A DNA stretch of 64,000 nt from Butyricimonas faecihominis (GTDB lineage: Bacteria > Bacteroidota > Bacteroidia > Bacteroidales > Marinifilaceae), in NCBI RefSeq assembly GCF_033096445.1, contig NZ_AP028155.1, positions 935,880 to 999,879 on the forward strand. Reading direction: 5' to 3'. The notes under the pieces are model-generated. The model ran no database searches and was not told the DNA's origin. It saw only the letters and a list, made by a program, of their open reading frames with translations. The translations under genes and the position numbers were made by a program. Shown here piece after piece: positions 17,810-27,561 of the stretch. The first letter of the stretch is position 1; each line of letters opens with the position of its first letter.

Positions 17810-18343
17810 ATGTGTAATTTGGACAAAATAGTAGACCGATGCAAAAAGGGAGACAGAAAAGCGGGAGAACAACTTTACCATATGTTCTCGGCTAAAATGT
17901 TTGCCGTATGTATCCAATACTCCAAATCACGCGAAGAGGCGGAAGATAATTTGCAAGATGGTTTTATCAAAGTGTTGGAGTCCATTGGCCAATACAAGGG
18001 AAAAGGATCTTTCGAAGGTTGGATGAAGCGCATTTTCATCAACACGGCGTTAGAGAAATTCAGAAAAAATCGATCCGTGCAAGTTGTCGAAGAAGTTCCG
18101 GAAGTGGTGGATGAAGATGATGTTGATGATGACGTGAGCATACCTCCCGAGGTGCTGTTCGAGTTTGTCAATCAATTACCGGAGAAATACCGGCTGGTCT
18201 TCAACTTGTATGTCATGGAAGACATGCAACACAAGGAGATAGCAGCATTACTAGGTATATCCGACGGTACATCGAAATCTAACCTGGCACGGGCGAAAGA
18301 AATTTTGAAAAGGAAGATAAATGCATATTTGAGAGATGAGTGA
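17810..18343 (+). CDS. ECF-type RNA polymerase sigma factor
   Basis: A 177-residue sigma-70 family protein of the extracytoplasmic-function group. Region 2 (about residues 8-75) has AEDNLQDGFIKVLESIGQYKGKGSFEGWMKRI, split here into its -10-binding helices. An acidic linker (EEVPEVVDEDDVDDDVS) follows, and region 4 (about 120-172) has the HTH MQHKEIAALLGISDGTSKSNLARAK. The gene overlaps by 8 bases the next gene, whose short N-terminus could be the anti-sigma part. That coupling suggests the two form a signalling unit. Its targets are unknown. Confidence 0.9.
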   Translation: MCNLDKIVDRCKKGDRKAGEQLYHMFSAKMFAVCIQYSKSREEAEDNLQDGFIKVLESIGQYKGKGSFEGWMKRIFINTALEKFRKNRSVQVVEEVPEVVDEDDVDDDVSIPPEVLFEFVNQLPEKYRLVFNLYVMEDMQHKEIAALLGISDGTSKSNLARAKEILKRKINAYLRDE

Positions 18344-19613
18344 GAAGATTGAGAAATTATTTAAAAACGCTTTGGAACAAGTTTCCGTTGAACCTCCAGC
18401 ACGAGTGTGGGAAGGAATAAACTCCCATTTCGTGATGAAGCAAAGACGTCTAAGGCGAATTTACACGTATAGTGGTATTGCTGCAGCGGTAATATTATTG
18501 TTCGGCGTGGGATTTTTCATGCAAAGCAAACATCCAAACATCTATACTCCGACATCTGTTGCCACTCTAAACTCAAACATTAACAATCAGGATAATAATA
18601 AGATACTAGCATTTACTTCTACCCCTCATTCAATACCAGAAATAAAGAAGAAAAGAGAAGAATATACCGTAGAGCATCTTGCTCCGGTTCCGGTTTCTAC
18701 CTCCACTTTAACCAGTTTGGAGAACGAGCAGCCGGAAGGTGATTTGAAAAAAACATCCGTTCGTGCAGGGTTTATCCCTTTGGTAAATCAAAATGCGATA
18801 GAAAATCAACGTAAATACACGGAACTTTTGGATGGGAAAAATACACCCACGGTAAAGACTACCAATAAAGTAAAATCAGAAGATGCTAAAATGTTTACTG
18901 TAGGTGGATATGTCTCTCCCGGATATTCGTCCGGGAGCTATAAAACGAGTGGAACAAATGCCCGCTCCGCCCAGTATGAAAGTAGCCAGATGAGTGGTAT
19001 TTTTAATGTAGGTGGAGGGTTGACTTTCGCCGTAAAACCGACTAAACGAATCTCTATAGAAACCGGTTTAGGGTATTCCCGTATGGGACAAAAGACGGAT
19101 GATGCACAAGTGTATGTGCCTCGTTCCGATATGGTGTCATATAATGCTAACACTCATGCCTATACCCCACTTGGTAGCGTAAAAAACAAAGCCAATGCAA
19201 CCGTTTCCTCTCCCGAAACCTTTGTTTCATTAAAAACAGAACAAGATGAAGACGGAAGTATCGAGCAGCAATTCGATGCTATTGAGATTCCTTTAATTTT
19301 CCGTTATCATTTGAATGATAATAGAGTAAAATTTAGTGTATTAGGTGGGTTTGGTGCCAGTTTTATGGTACGTAACCATACTTACGTGAATTACAATGGG
19401 AAGAAAGAATTTATGGGAGAAGCCGAGGACATTAGAACGTTTAATATCAGTACGAATATCGGCTTCGGTATCGAGTATCCCCTTTCAAAATCAATCCACA
19501 TAAAAGTGGAACCGGGATTCAAATATTATTTACAATCCTTGAGTAAGAGTGCAGAAATTGATTTTAAACCTTACTCGTTCACGTTCTCCACTGGAATCGG
19601 AATTAATTTCTAA
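18336..19613 (+). CDS. Membrane-anchored beta-barrel protein coupled to the sigma factor
   Basis: A 425-residue protein with an unusual layout. Residues 1-38 are a cytoplasm-type segment (LFKNALEQVSVEPPARVWEGI) like that at the start of small anti-sigma proteins. Residues about 43-62 form one membrane helix (YSGIAAAVILLFGVGFFM). Then comes a long Ser/Thr/Asn-rich linker (about 65-190) and a C-terminal beta-rich domain resembling PorT-type outer-membrane barrels (for example ISIETGLGYSRMGQK and the end YSFTFSTGIGINF). Overlap with the sigma gene suggests it controls that factor. An inner-membrane anchor joined to an outer-membrane-like barrel is hard to explain topologically. The function is inferred, not shown. 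Confidence 0.75.
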   Translation: MSEKIEKLFKNALEQVSVEPPARVWEGINSHFVMKQRRLRRIYTYSGIAAAVILLFGVGFFMQSKHPNIYTPTSVATLNSNINNQDNNKILAFTSTPHSIPEIKKKREEYTVEHLAPVPVSTSTLTSLENEQPEGDLKKTSVRAGFIPLVNQNAIENQRKYTELLDGKNTPTVKTTNKVKSEDAKMFTVGGYVSPGYSSGSYKTSGTNARSAQYESSQMSGIFNVGGGLTFAVKPTKRISIETGLGYSRMGQKTDDAQVYVPRSDMVSYNANTHAYTPLGSVKNKANATVSSPETFVSLKTEQDEDGSIEQQFDAIEIPLIFRYHLNDNRVKFSVLGGFGASFMVRNHTYVNYNGKKEFMGEAEDIRTFNISTNIGFGIEYPLSKSIHIKVEPGFKYYLQSLSKSAEIDFKPYSFTFSTGIGINF

Positions 19614-20084
19614 TTAATATTTACGATTTAATATCTCGCTGGAAATTATCGCTTGACGAATATCAAAATCAAAATGTTCGGTAATTGAATTATTTGGTTG
19701 CTCGTTAGACTCTTCTTCTTCCTTAAAGAGAATAGCTTCTTTTTTATTTCTTCCCCTTCTTGCTTGTTGTAGTTGCTCAAGCATGGCATAACGTTCTTCA
19801 TCTGTTTTACCAAAATTATTCACGTTTATCTCTCTCCCCGCTCTTTCTACAAGTTCATCGCTATTTGATATCGGAGCAAAAACAGGCTCCGGAGATGGGA
19901 TTTCCGGTTCTTGTGAAATCACGACAATCTCATCATCCAAATCATCATGTTCTTCTTCCGGAAGATGAAATTCGGGAGGTGTATTTTTTGCTTTTTTCTC
20001 CTTGGAAGCCTTAAACCAGCCTATTGCACTCGCACCTAACGTCAACAGTAAGTAAACAATTAAATCAACACCTTTATCGCTCAT
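19614..20084 (-). CDS. Small single-pass membrane protein, unknown function
   Basis: A 156-residue protein with one N-terminal membrane segment (about residues 8-24, VDLIVYLLLTLGASAIGWF), a basic stretch (KASKEKKAK) and a long acidic and proline-rich region (about 35-75, EPEIPSPEP). A helix-rich part follows (about 85-115, EERYAMLEQLQQARRGRNKKE). The stop codon directly abuts the end of the preceding plus-strand gene. No family recognised, though proteins of this type occur widely in Bacteroidales. It stands alone between convergent and divergent genes. Confidence 0.7.
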   Translation of the reverse strand: MSDKGVDLIVYLLLTLGASAIGWFKASKEKKAKNTPPEFHLPEEEHDDLDDEIVVISQEPEIPSPEPVFAPISNSDELVERAGREINVNNFGKTDEERYAMLEQLQQARRGRNKKEAILFKEEEESNEQPNNSITEHFDFDIRQAIISSEILNRKY

Positions 20085-20282
20085 AATATCAACAAATAAA
20101 TTATTCCGAAACCTTTAATAATATCCAATTATTTATCAAATATACTGTTTTTTTGAACACGTAAAAACGATCGCAAGAAAAATATTGCACGAAACGCTTT
20201 TTTATATAAAAAAATAATATTCTTTTTTTACCTTTGTCTGCAAGTAATATTACGTTTGGAACAATAAAAATTAAATATCCGG

Positions 20283-21821
20283 ATGAGAACGAAAAGAGCA
20301 TTAATCAGTGTATTTGACAAAAGTGGGATTGTTGATTTTGCTAAATCGCTAAATTCTATGGGTTGGGAGATTATTTCTACTGGGGGAACCTCTAAGAAAT
20401 TGAAAGAAGAGGGACTACAGGTGAAAGATATTTCAGATTTAACCCAATTCCCCGAGTGTTTTGACGGAAGAGTGAAAACCCTTCACCCGAATGTTGAGGG
20501 AGGTATCTTAGCGATACGAGACAACGAGAAACATAAGCAACAGATGGCCGAACTTGGGATTGAACCTATTGATATGGTCGTTTGTAATCTATATCCTTTC
20601 AAGGAAACCATTCTTAAAACAGGAGTTTCACACGAAGAAATTATCGAGAATATCGATATTGGCGGGCCGACTATGATTCGGGCGGCAGCGAAGAATTATC
20701 CTTTCGTGACGGTGATTACAGATCCGGAAGATTACACGAAAGTAATCGAGGAAATTCAAGCTCATGGAGATACTTCACTTGAAACCAAAGAGCTATTAGC
20801 AGCTAAAGTGTTTATTCATACTTCACACTATGATGCTCTAATAGCCAACTATTTCTCTAAACGATTGAATATACAATCCCCGAAGACCTTGACCTTAACG
20901 TTCGAAAAGAAACAAGATCTTCGTTATGGAGAAAATCCACACCAGTCAGCTACTTTCTATACCCAAATTCAGGAGACAGAGGGTACGTTGACCGGGGCGG
21001 TTCAGTTACATGGCAAAGAATTATCTTATAATAATATCGGTGACACCGACGGGGCTTTAGAAACCTTGAAAGAGTTCGAAGAACCGACAGTTGTAGCTGC
21101 AAAACACGCAAATCCTTGTGGTGTTGGTAGTGCCGCTACTCTTGCTGAGGCCTTCAAGAAAGCTTACGAGGCTGATCCTGTTTCTATTTTTGGTGGAATC
21201 ATCGCGGTAAACCGGGAAGTAGATAAGGCTACGGCAGAAGTCATGTCCCCTATTTTCTTGGAAGTGATTGTAGCTCCTTCTTTCTCGGAAGAAGCTTTAG
21301 CAATTCTTACCAAAAAGAAAAATCTGAGATTATTACAGGTATCAAATATTAGTAAAAGAGATTATACTTCTCCCAAAGCAAAAACCGTATTGGGAGGTCT
21401 GTTGATTCAAGATATGGACCAACAGTTGCTTGATGGTGAATTGAAATACGTTACCAATCGTCGTCCTTCGGAAAAAGAACTAGAAGACTTGTTGTTTGCA
21501 TGGAAAGTTGTCAAGCATACTAAATCTAATGCAATTGCGATTGCAAAAGACAAATGCACCACGGGAGTTGGTCCGGGACAAGTAAGCCGAATCTGGGCAT
21601 TGGAAAATGCCATTCGTCAAGGCGGGGAGCGAATTGCGGGGAGCGTGATGGCATCGGATGCCTTCTTCCCTTTCGCTGATTGTGTTGAGGCTGCCCACAA
21701 AGCCGGCATCACCGCGATCATTCAACCGGGCGGATCTATCCATGATCAGGATTCGATTGATGCGGCCAACAAGTATAATATTGCGATGATTTTTACTGGA
21801 ATGAGACACTTCAAACATTAA
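20283..21821 (+). CDS. purH: Bifunctional AICAR transformylase / IMP cyclohydrolase
   Basis: PurH carries out the last two steps of IMP synthesis. The 512-residue protein has the N-terminal MGS-like IMP cyclohydrolase domain (about residues 1-195, with STGGTSKKL and [17 protein letters not shown]) and the C-terminal AICAR transformylase domain (about 200-512, with the catalytic KHANPCGVG and the later end [20 protein letters not shown]). The length is typical. TACCTTTG at 20229-20236 is a possible -7 box. The gene is followed 6 bases later by mreB, a linkage found in other Bacteroidota, so nucleotide synthesis and cell-shape genes may share a transcript. Confidence 0.97.
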   Translation: MRTKRALISVFDKSGIVDFAKSLNSMGWEIISTGGTSKKLKEEGLQVKDISDLTQFPECFDGRVKTLHPNVEGGILAIRDNEKHKQQMAELGIEPIDMVVCNLYPFKETILKTGVSHEEIIENIDIGGPTMIRAAAKNYPFVTVITDPEDYTKVIEEIQAHGDTSLETKELLAAKVFIHTSHYDALIANYFSKRLNIQSPKTLTLTFEKKQDLRYGENPHQSATFYTQIQETEGTLTGAVQLHGKELSYNNIGDTDGALETLKEFEEPTVVAAKHANPCGVGSAATLAEAFKKAYEADPVSIFGGIIAVNREVDKATAEVMSPIFLEVIVAPSFSEEALAILTKKKNLRLLQVSNISKRDYTSPKAKTVLGGLLIQDMDQQLLDGELKYVTNRRPSEKELEDLLFAWKVVKHTKSNAIAIAKDKCTTGVGPGQVSRIWALENAIRQGGERIAGSVMASDAFFPFADCVEAAHKAGITAIIQPGGSIHDQDSIDAANKYNIAMIFTGMRHFKH

Positions 21822-21827
21822 TTGATT

Positions 21828-22850
21828 ATGGGTTTGTTTTCTTTTTTAACACAAGATATAGCGATCGACTTGGGGACGGCGAACACGATCATCATCATGA
21901 ATGACAAGATGGTTGTAAACGAGCCATCCATTGTTGCCGTCGATAAAAAAACAGAGAAGGTAATTGCTATTGGTGAGAGAGCTCGCCAAATGCAGGGTAA
22001 GACACACGAGTATATAAAGACCATTCGCCCGTTGAGAGATGGTGTGATCGCGGACTTTAACGCTGCAGAACAAATGATTCGGGGTATGATCAAGATGGCA
22101 AACGGAAAGAGCAAGTTCTTCTCTCCTTCTTTGCGTATTGTGGTTTGCATACCTTCCGGAAGTACAGAGGTTGAACTACGTGCCGTACGAGACTCTGCCG
22201 AACACGCCGGAGGACGTGATGTCTATATGATTTACGAGCCGATGGCTGCCGCTTTGGGTATCGGCTTGGACGTGGAAGCCCCGGAAGGTAACATGATCGT
22301 GGATATAGGTGGTGGTACCACGGAGATCGCCGTGATTTCTTTGGGAGGTATCGTTACGAATAAGTCCATCCGTATTGCGGGTGATGACTTGACGGATGAT
22401 ATTCAGGAATACATGAGACATCAACACAATATCAAGATTGGGGAACGTACAGCAGAAGAAATTAAAATTCATGTCGGTTCAGCTTTGTCCGAACTGGATG
22501 AACCTCCTGCCGACTTCGTGGTGCAAGGACCGAATCAGATGACTTCTCTTCCGGTTGAAGTACCTGTTTCCTATCAGGAGATAGCTCATTGTATAGAGAA
22601 ATCCATTTCTAAAATTGAAATTGCAATCTTGGCCGCTTTGGAACAGACGCCTCCCGAGTTGTATGCAGACATTGTGAACAAAGGAATATACTTGGCCGGT
22701 GGTGGTGCATTGTTGCGCGGGTTGGATAAACGTTTGACCGACAAGCTGAACATTCCATTCCATATTGCTGAAGATCCATTGCGAGCCGTGGCCAGAGGTA
22801 CGGGAATTGCATTAAAGAACGTGGACAGGTTCTCATTCCTTATAAGATAG
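21828..22850 (+). CDS. mreB: Rod-shape-determining protein MreB
   Basis: The bacterial actin homologue, which polymerises at the inner membrane and guides lateral wall synthesis. The 340-residue protein has the phosphate-1 motif DLGTANT (about residues 13-19), the phosphate-2 motif DIGGGTTE (about 160-167) and the adenosine motif YLAGGGALLRG near 288. The ATG at 21828 is preferred; a TTG two codons upstream is open but adds nothing. The N-terminal MGLFSFLTQD is the usual amphipathic membrane-binding start. It begins the mreBCD-mrdA-rodA run. Confidence 0.97.
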   Translation: MGLFSFLTQDIAIDLGTANTIIIMNDKMVVNEPSIVAVDKKTEKVIAIGERARQMQGKTHEYIKTIRPLRDGVIADFNAAEQMIRGMIKMANGKSKFFSPSLRIVVCIPSGSTEVELRAVRDSAEHAGGRDVYMIYEPMAAALGIGLDVEAPEGNMIVDIGGGTTEIAVISLGGIVTNKSIRIAGDDLTDDIQEYMRHQHNIKIGERTAEEIKIHVGSALSELDEPPADFVVQGPNQMTSLPVEVPVSYQEIAHCIEKSISKIEIAILAALEQTPPELYADIVNKGIYLAGGGALLRGLDKRLTDKLNIPFHIAEDPLRAVARGTGIALKNVDRFSFLIR

Positions 22851-22854
22851 TGAT

Positions 22855-23682
22855 GTGAAAGAGATTATAAAACTGATATTAAAATATCATTTTACTATTA
22901 TTTTTATATTACTGGAAATCGTAAGTTTCTCTCTGATTATTCGTCATAACGAATATCAGAGAGCAATTTTCTCTGAAAGTGCTTCTACTCTATTCGGAAA
23001 CGTTTCGTCAACGATCACGAGCATAAAAGATTATTTTCGTCTAAAAGAGATGAACGAATCTTTAGCAAATGAAAATATCTTGCTGAAAAATCGTTTGGAA
23101 GAGTATGAGCTTTTACGGGATACGATTATCCATGGGACGGTTGTACAAGATAGTATACCTGTTTACGAGTATATCGGGGCAAAACAGGTCAACGCAACAT
23201 ATAACCGGACGAAAAATTACATTACTTTAAATCGAGGACGAAAAAACGGTCTTCAGAAAGAAATGGCCGTTTGCACTCCGGAAGGGATCGTTGGACTTAT
23301 TCAGGATTTAAGTGATCATTTTGCCGTAGTCATCCCCTTGATCAACGTGGATTCTCGAATTTCGGCCAAAATAAAAAAGAATAACTATTACGGTTCCTTG
23401 CAATGGGATGGTAATGATTATGCCTACTCCTATCTGAATGATATTCCCTATCACGTGGAAGTTAATGCCGGGGACACGATTGTCACTTCCGGTCTCTCAA
23501 AAATCTTTCCGGAAGGAATTGTCGTGGGATATGTAGAATCTGTTGACAAGGAAACCGCGAACTTCTTAAAGATAAAGGTCAAACTAGCCGTTGATTTCAA
23601 ACGCATAAACCATGTTTATGTCATATTGAATAACAAGAAAAATGAGCAAACAAGTTTAGAAGCCATAAACTATCATGAATAA
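22855..23682 (+). CDS. mreC: Rod-shape-determining protein MreC
   Basis: MreC is a bitopic membrane protein that connects MreB to the PBP2-RodA synthase. The 275-residue protein starts with GTG, 4 bases after the mreB stop. One membrane segment lies at about residues 13-31 (FTIIFILLEIVSFSLII), followed by a coiled coil (about 65-95, MNESLANENILLKNRLEEYE) and the beta-rich periplasmic domain, with the family phrases YITLNRGRKNGLQKEMAV and AGDTIVTSGLSKIFPEGI. It overlaps mreD by 8 bases. Confidence 0.95.
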   Translation: MKEIIKLILKYHFTIIFILLEIVSFSLIIRHNEYQRAIFSESASTLFGNVSSTITSIKDYFRLKEMNESLANENILLKNRLEEYELLRDTIIHGTVVQDSIPVYEYIGAKQVNATYNRTKNYITLNRGRKNGLQKEMAVCTPEGIVGLIQDLSDHFAVVIPLINVDSRISAKIKKNNYYGSLQWDGNDYAYSYLNDIPYHVEVNAGDTIVTSGLSKIFPEGIVVGYVESVDKETANFLKIKVKLAVDFKRINHVYVILNNKKNEQTSLEAINYHE

Positions 23683-24181
23683 TATAAACTATTTCATTCA
23701 TTTGTTGATACTTTCTTTATTACAGATTGTAATCGTGGATAATATCCACCTTGGCTCCTATTTTTACTTGAACATTTATATTCTGGCTCTCTACATCTTA
23801 CCTTATAAGATGAAAGGTATACCATTACTGTTATTCGGGTTCTTTTTAGGTTTAATCATGGACTTGGCTGATAACACGGTCGGTATTCATGCCGCGGCAT
23901 CTACTTTCATCGCTTATATTCGTCCTCGGTTATTGCAGTTGACCTCTACCCGGGAAGAAATAGACGACACGCATGGAGGGCAAGGTCTAACGGATGTCAG
24001 GTGGTTTCTGAAATACACGTTTGTTTCCACGCTGTTATTTAACGTGGTACTGATTTTGACAGAGGCCTTTACTTTTAACGATATGCTGATCTCGATTATC
24101 CGGATTATTTTAAGTACCTTTATCTCAATGTTATTCATGCTACTCTACTATTTCATCGGAATTAAGAAAGTACAGCAATAA
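23675..24181 (+). CDS. mreD: Rod-shape-determining protein MreD
   Basis: A 168-residue hydrophobic protein with about five membrane segments. The MreD role is inferred from position between mreC and mrdA and from size and hydrophobicity; the sequence of the family is poorly conserved. The stretch LLFGFFLGLIMDLADNTVGIHAAAS (about residues 50-75, here crossing two helices) carries the GhxhD pattern typical of MreD. A soluble loop near 90-110 (STREEIDDTHGG) is unusually polar. Confidence 0.88.
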   Translation: MNNINYFIHLLILSLLQIVIVDNIHLGSYFYLNIYILALYILPYKMKGIPLLLFGFFLGLIMDLADNTVGIHAAASTFIAYIRPRLLQLTSTREEIDDTHGGQGLTDVRWFLKYTFVSTLLFNVVLILTEAFTFNDMLISIIRIILSTFISMLFMLLYYFIGIKKVQQ

Positions 24182-24218
24182 TAAAAGCGTGGTTTTAATC
24201 GATTAATGAATTCTTGAA

Positions 24219-26060
24219 ATGAACAAATTCGGGTATAGACAAGGGATTATATCAGGAATTATTATCAGTGTATGTGTCGTGTACCTCCTGCGATTGTTTA
24301 CCTATCAGGTGGTGTCCGACAAATATAAAGTTATGGCTGAAAATAATTCCCAGCGGACGGAAACCGAATATCCGGCACGAGGATTAATATATGATCGGAA
24401 TAACAAACTTTTGGTTGATAATCAAGCGGCCTACGATTTAATGATTATCCCCAACCAGGTAAAAAAATTTGATACTTTAGAATTGATTTCCATTCTGGAT
24501 ATAACGAAAGAATCTTTGGAAAAAAGGATTCAGGATTGTCGGGATTATGCGAAATTCAAACCTTCGGTTCTTGTTTCTCAGATCCCCGGAAACAAATATG
24601 CTGTCCTTCAAGAAAAACTTTATCGTTATCCAGGTTTCTATATACAAACCAGAACATTACGAAAATATAACGTAAACCATTCTGCAGATGTTTTCGGCTA
24701 TATCGGAGAGGTGAATTCCGAACAGATGAAAGATCCCTATTATGCACAAGGAGACTACATCGGGATCAGTGGGTTGGAAAAAACATACGAGAAACACCTT
24801 CGCGGTACCAAGGGAAAACGGGTCGTTCTTGTCGACAATAAAAACCGGGTGAAGGGTTCGTTTGCGGACGGAGAATATGACGAAGACGCCATTGTCGGTG
24901 AAAATCTATACACCACGTTAGATGTTGACCTACAAGAATACGCCTACGAACTCATGCAGAACAAAAAAGGCGGAATCGTGGCTATTGAACCTTCTACGGG
25001 AGAAATATTGGTCAAGATGTCTAGTCCCGGTTATGATCCGCAATTAATGGTCGGCTTGGATCGGGGTAAAAATTACTCTAAATTGCTAAATGATCCCTTA
25101 AAACCCCTATTTGACAGAACGACGATGGCACAATATCCCCCGGGTTCCATATTCAAAACCGTTCAAGCTCTGATTGGTTTACAAACAAAAGCGATTTCCC
25201 TGCAAACACAATGTACGTGTAGTGGAGGTGCTTATATTGTCGGGGGAAAATTCATGAAGTGTCACCACCATAGTTCTCCCGTGAATTTACTCCAGTCCAT
25301 TGAAAACTCCTGTAACCCCTATTACGCCAATGTTTTCAAGAGAATCTTGGAATTACCGGAATATAAAACGGTGCGAAATGCTTACGGGGAATGGCGGAAA
25401 TACGTGATGTCCTTCGGGTTCGGCAATAAGATATGCCCGGATTTCTCCAATGAAGTATCCGGTTCTATCCCCACGCAGGAATATTACGACAATGTGTTTA
25501 AAACACAAAAATGGTACCCTTCCTACATGATTTCTCTTTCCATTGGTCAAGGAGAATTAATGATCACGCCGATTCAAATGGCGAATTTGGCCACGATTCT
25601 GGCGAACCGGGGATATTATATTACACCACATATTGTAAGATCGATAAATGACTCGATTTCCAGCCAGATAAAAAAGCACGTTATTCCCATTGACCGGAAA
25701 CACTTTGACCCTATCGTCGAAGGAATGCAAATGGTTATCAAGGGAGGAACCGGACGACGGGCTCAGGTAGATTCGATTGCAATAGCCGGAAAAACAGGAA
25801 CCGTGCAAAATCCGCATGGTGACGATCACTCCGTGTTTATTGCTTTTGCCCCGGTAGAAGACCCTAAGATCGCGTTGATCGTATATGTTGAAAACGGGGT
25901 TTGGGGATCACGTTACGCGGCCCCGATTGCCGGTTTATTAATAGAGAAATATTTAAAAGGAAAAATATCCGACAAGAAGAAACCTCTTGAAAAAGAGATG
26001 TTCCAAGGTAGTTTGATCCATGATACAACCAGTAAAGTAAAAGAAACGAGCAATGAATAG
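24219..26060 (+). CDS. mrdA: Penicillin-binding protein 2 (elongation transpeptidase)
   Basis: PBP2 crosslinks peptidoglycan during elongation with RodA. The 613-residue protein has an N-terminal membrane segment (about residues 9-27), a dimerisation/pedestal region (about 45-190) and the transpeptidase domain (about 225-590). Catalytic motifs are SIFK (in YPPGSIFKTVQAL, near residue 313), SCN (in IENSCNPYY) and KTG (in AGKTGTVQNPHG near residue 527). A CxC-type pair (QCTCSG) and MKCHHH near 335-355 may represent a structural loop; I cannot assign metal binding. The C-terminal tail is basic. It overlaps rodA by 8 bases. Confidence 0.95.
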   Translation: MNKFGYRQGIISGIIISVCVVYLLRLFTYQVVSDKYKVMAENNSQRTETEYPARGLIYDRNNKLLVDNQAAYDLMIIPNQVKKFDTLELISILDITKESLEKRIQDCRDYAKFKPSVLVSQIPGNKYAVLQEKLYRYPGFYIQTRTLRKYNVNHSADVFGYIGEVNSEQMKDPYYAQGDYIGISGLEKTYEKHLRGTKGKRVVLVDNKNRVKGSFADGEYDEDAIVGENLYTTLDVDLQEYAYELMQNKKGGIVAIEPSTGEILVKMSSPGYDPQLMVGLDRGKNYSKLLNDPLKPLFDRTTMAQYPPGSIFKTVQALIGLQTKAISLQTQCTCSGGAYIVGGKFMKCHHHSSPVNLLQSIENSCNPYYANVFKRILELPEYKTVRNAYGEWRKYVMSFGFGNKICPDFSNEVSGSIPTQEYYDNVFKTQKWYPSYMISLSIGQGELMITPIQMANLATILANRGYYITPHIVRSINDSISSQIKKHVIPIDRKHFDPIVEGMQMVIKGGTGRRAQVDSIAIAGKTGTVQNPHGDDHSVFIAFAPVEDPKIALIVYVENGVWGSRYAAPIAGLLIEKYLKGKISDKKKPLEKEMFQGSLIHDTTSKVKETSNE

Positions 26061-27477
26061 CAGATCTAATAACCTACTCGCCAACATAGATTGGGTATCC
26101 ATTCTATTATACCTGCTGCTTGTATTAATCGGGTGGTTAAATATTTATGCGGCAGTATATGATGAAAATCATAGCAGTATTCTTGATATTTCTCAAAAGT
26201 ACGGGAAACAGTTGATTTGGATCGGGGCGGCTTTCGTGCTTGCTTTTCTCGTTCTACTCACGGATAGTAAATTCTTTACCACCTTCTCGATGGTCATTTA
26301 CGGCATCATGATATTTTTGTTGATTGCCGTCCTGTTTTTTGGTACGGAAACCAAGGGTGCGCGTTCGTGGTTTGAAGTCGGGGATTTTCGCATTCAACCG
26401 GCGGAGTTTGCCAAATTTGCAACCAACTTGGCCATAGCCTATATCATGAGCCGGCATAATTTCAAGGTAATGCGCTTTTCCAGCCTTTTGACCATCGGGT
26501 TGATTTTAGCTCTTCCCGCGGGATTGATTATCTTGCAGAACGACACGGGGTCAGCTCTCGTGTACAGTAGTTTTATACTCGTTCTTTTCCGAGAAGGATT
26601 GCATGGCTCTATCCTATTGCTTTGTTTCGTGGCGGCAGCTATATTTATCATGGCATTGCTGTATTCTCCTTTTACGGTATTGCTTGTCATTATCGGGGGA
26701 ACTCTGATAGCCTTTTATTATTATCGGCACGATATTCGGGAATTATTCCAGATCATCCTGTTCATCGGGTGTGGTTTCGGGCTTTTCGTCTTGATTAAAT
26801 GGATGTTTAATCTATCGATTTCCGATTATTACATGCTACTCATCGTTTACGTGATTACAAGTATAACCGCGATCTACCCGATATATAAGCGGAAGATGAA
26901 AAACATGATTACCCTGTTACTGATCTCGTGGTTATGCGTCGGGGCCGCTCCTTCCGTGAATTATGCTTTTAACCATCTTCAACCTCACCAGCAGGATCGT
27001 ATTAACGAGTTACTGGGTATAAAAGTAGATCCCAAGGGAACTGGATATAATGTCACTCAATCCAAAATTGCAATAGGCTCCGGGGGATTACTGGGTAAGG
27101 GATTCCTACAAGGAACACAGACTAAATTGAACTTCGTTCCGGAGCAAAGTACAGACTTTATCTTCTGTACAGTTGGCGAAGAGTGGGGGTTTGTCGGGAG
27201 TACTTTCGTCATCGTGCTACTGGCGGTGTTTATTTTACGAATTATCAAACTGGCAGAAAGGCAACGTTCCAGTTTTTCCCGGATATATGGTTATGGAGTA
27301 GCCTCTATCCTATTCTTCCACGTGGCGGTCAATATTGGAATGACTATTGGAATGGCACCTGTTATCGGAATTCCTCTTCCATTCTTCAGTTACGGGGGAT
27401 CATCACTATGGTCTTTTACCATTCTTATATTTATATTTTTGAGATTAGATGCCAATCGTTTACAAGTCTTTAGATAA
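26053..27477 (+). CDS. rodA: Rod-shape-determining protein RodA (SEDS glycosyltransferase)
   Basis: RodA polymerises lipid II into glycan strands. The 474-residue protein has about ten to twelve membrane segments and the SEDS signature near the C-terminus (GIPLPFFSYGGSSLW). The phrases WFEVGDFRIQPAEFAKFA (about residues 107-124) and FVPEQSTDFIFCTVGEEWGF (about 350-370) are typical, and the acidic residue of the catalytic loop is present there. It is longer than E. coli RodA (370 residues), chiefly in the middle (about 200-300), as in other Bacteroidota as I recall. It ends the cell-shape cluster. Confidence 0.95.
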   Translation: MNSRSNNLLANIDWVSILLYLLLVLIGWLNIYAAVYDENHSSILDISQKYGKQLIWIGAAFVLAFLVLLTDSKFFTTFSMVIYGIMIFLLIAVLFFGTETKGARSWFEVGDFRIQPAEFAKFATNLAIAYIMSRHNFKVMRFSSLLTIGLILALPAGLIILQNDTGSALVYSSFILVLFREGLHGSILLLCFVAAAIFIMALLYSPFTVLLVIIGGTLIAFYYYRHDIRELFQIILFIGCGFGLFVLIKWMFNLSISDYYMLLIVYVITSITAIYPIYKRKMKNMITLLLISWLCVGAAPSVNYAFNHLQPHQQDRINELLGIKVDPKGTGYNVTQSKIAIGSGGLLGKGFLQGTQTKLNFVPEQSTDFIFCTVGEEWGFVGSTFVIVLLAVFILRIIKLAERQRSSFSRIYGYGVASILFFHVAVNIGMTIGMAPVIGIPLPFFSYGGSSLWSFTILIFIFLRLDANRLQVFR

Positions 27478-27499
27478 TAAATAAACTTTCTGAACGCTT

Positions 27500-27523
27500 T
27501 CCTTGTGGATTTTCAAGGATTTT
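27500..27523 (+). terminator. Weak possible terminator after rodA
   Basis: TCCTTG (27500-27505) pairs with CAAGGA (27514-27519), followed by four T. The stem is short, so the call is tentative. Confidence 0.3.
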
Positions 27524-27561
27524 AATACATTCGTTCCCAAATGAACTTAAACACGAGAAGA

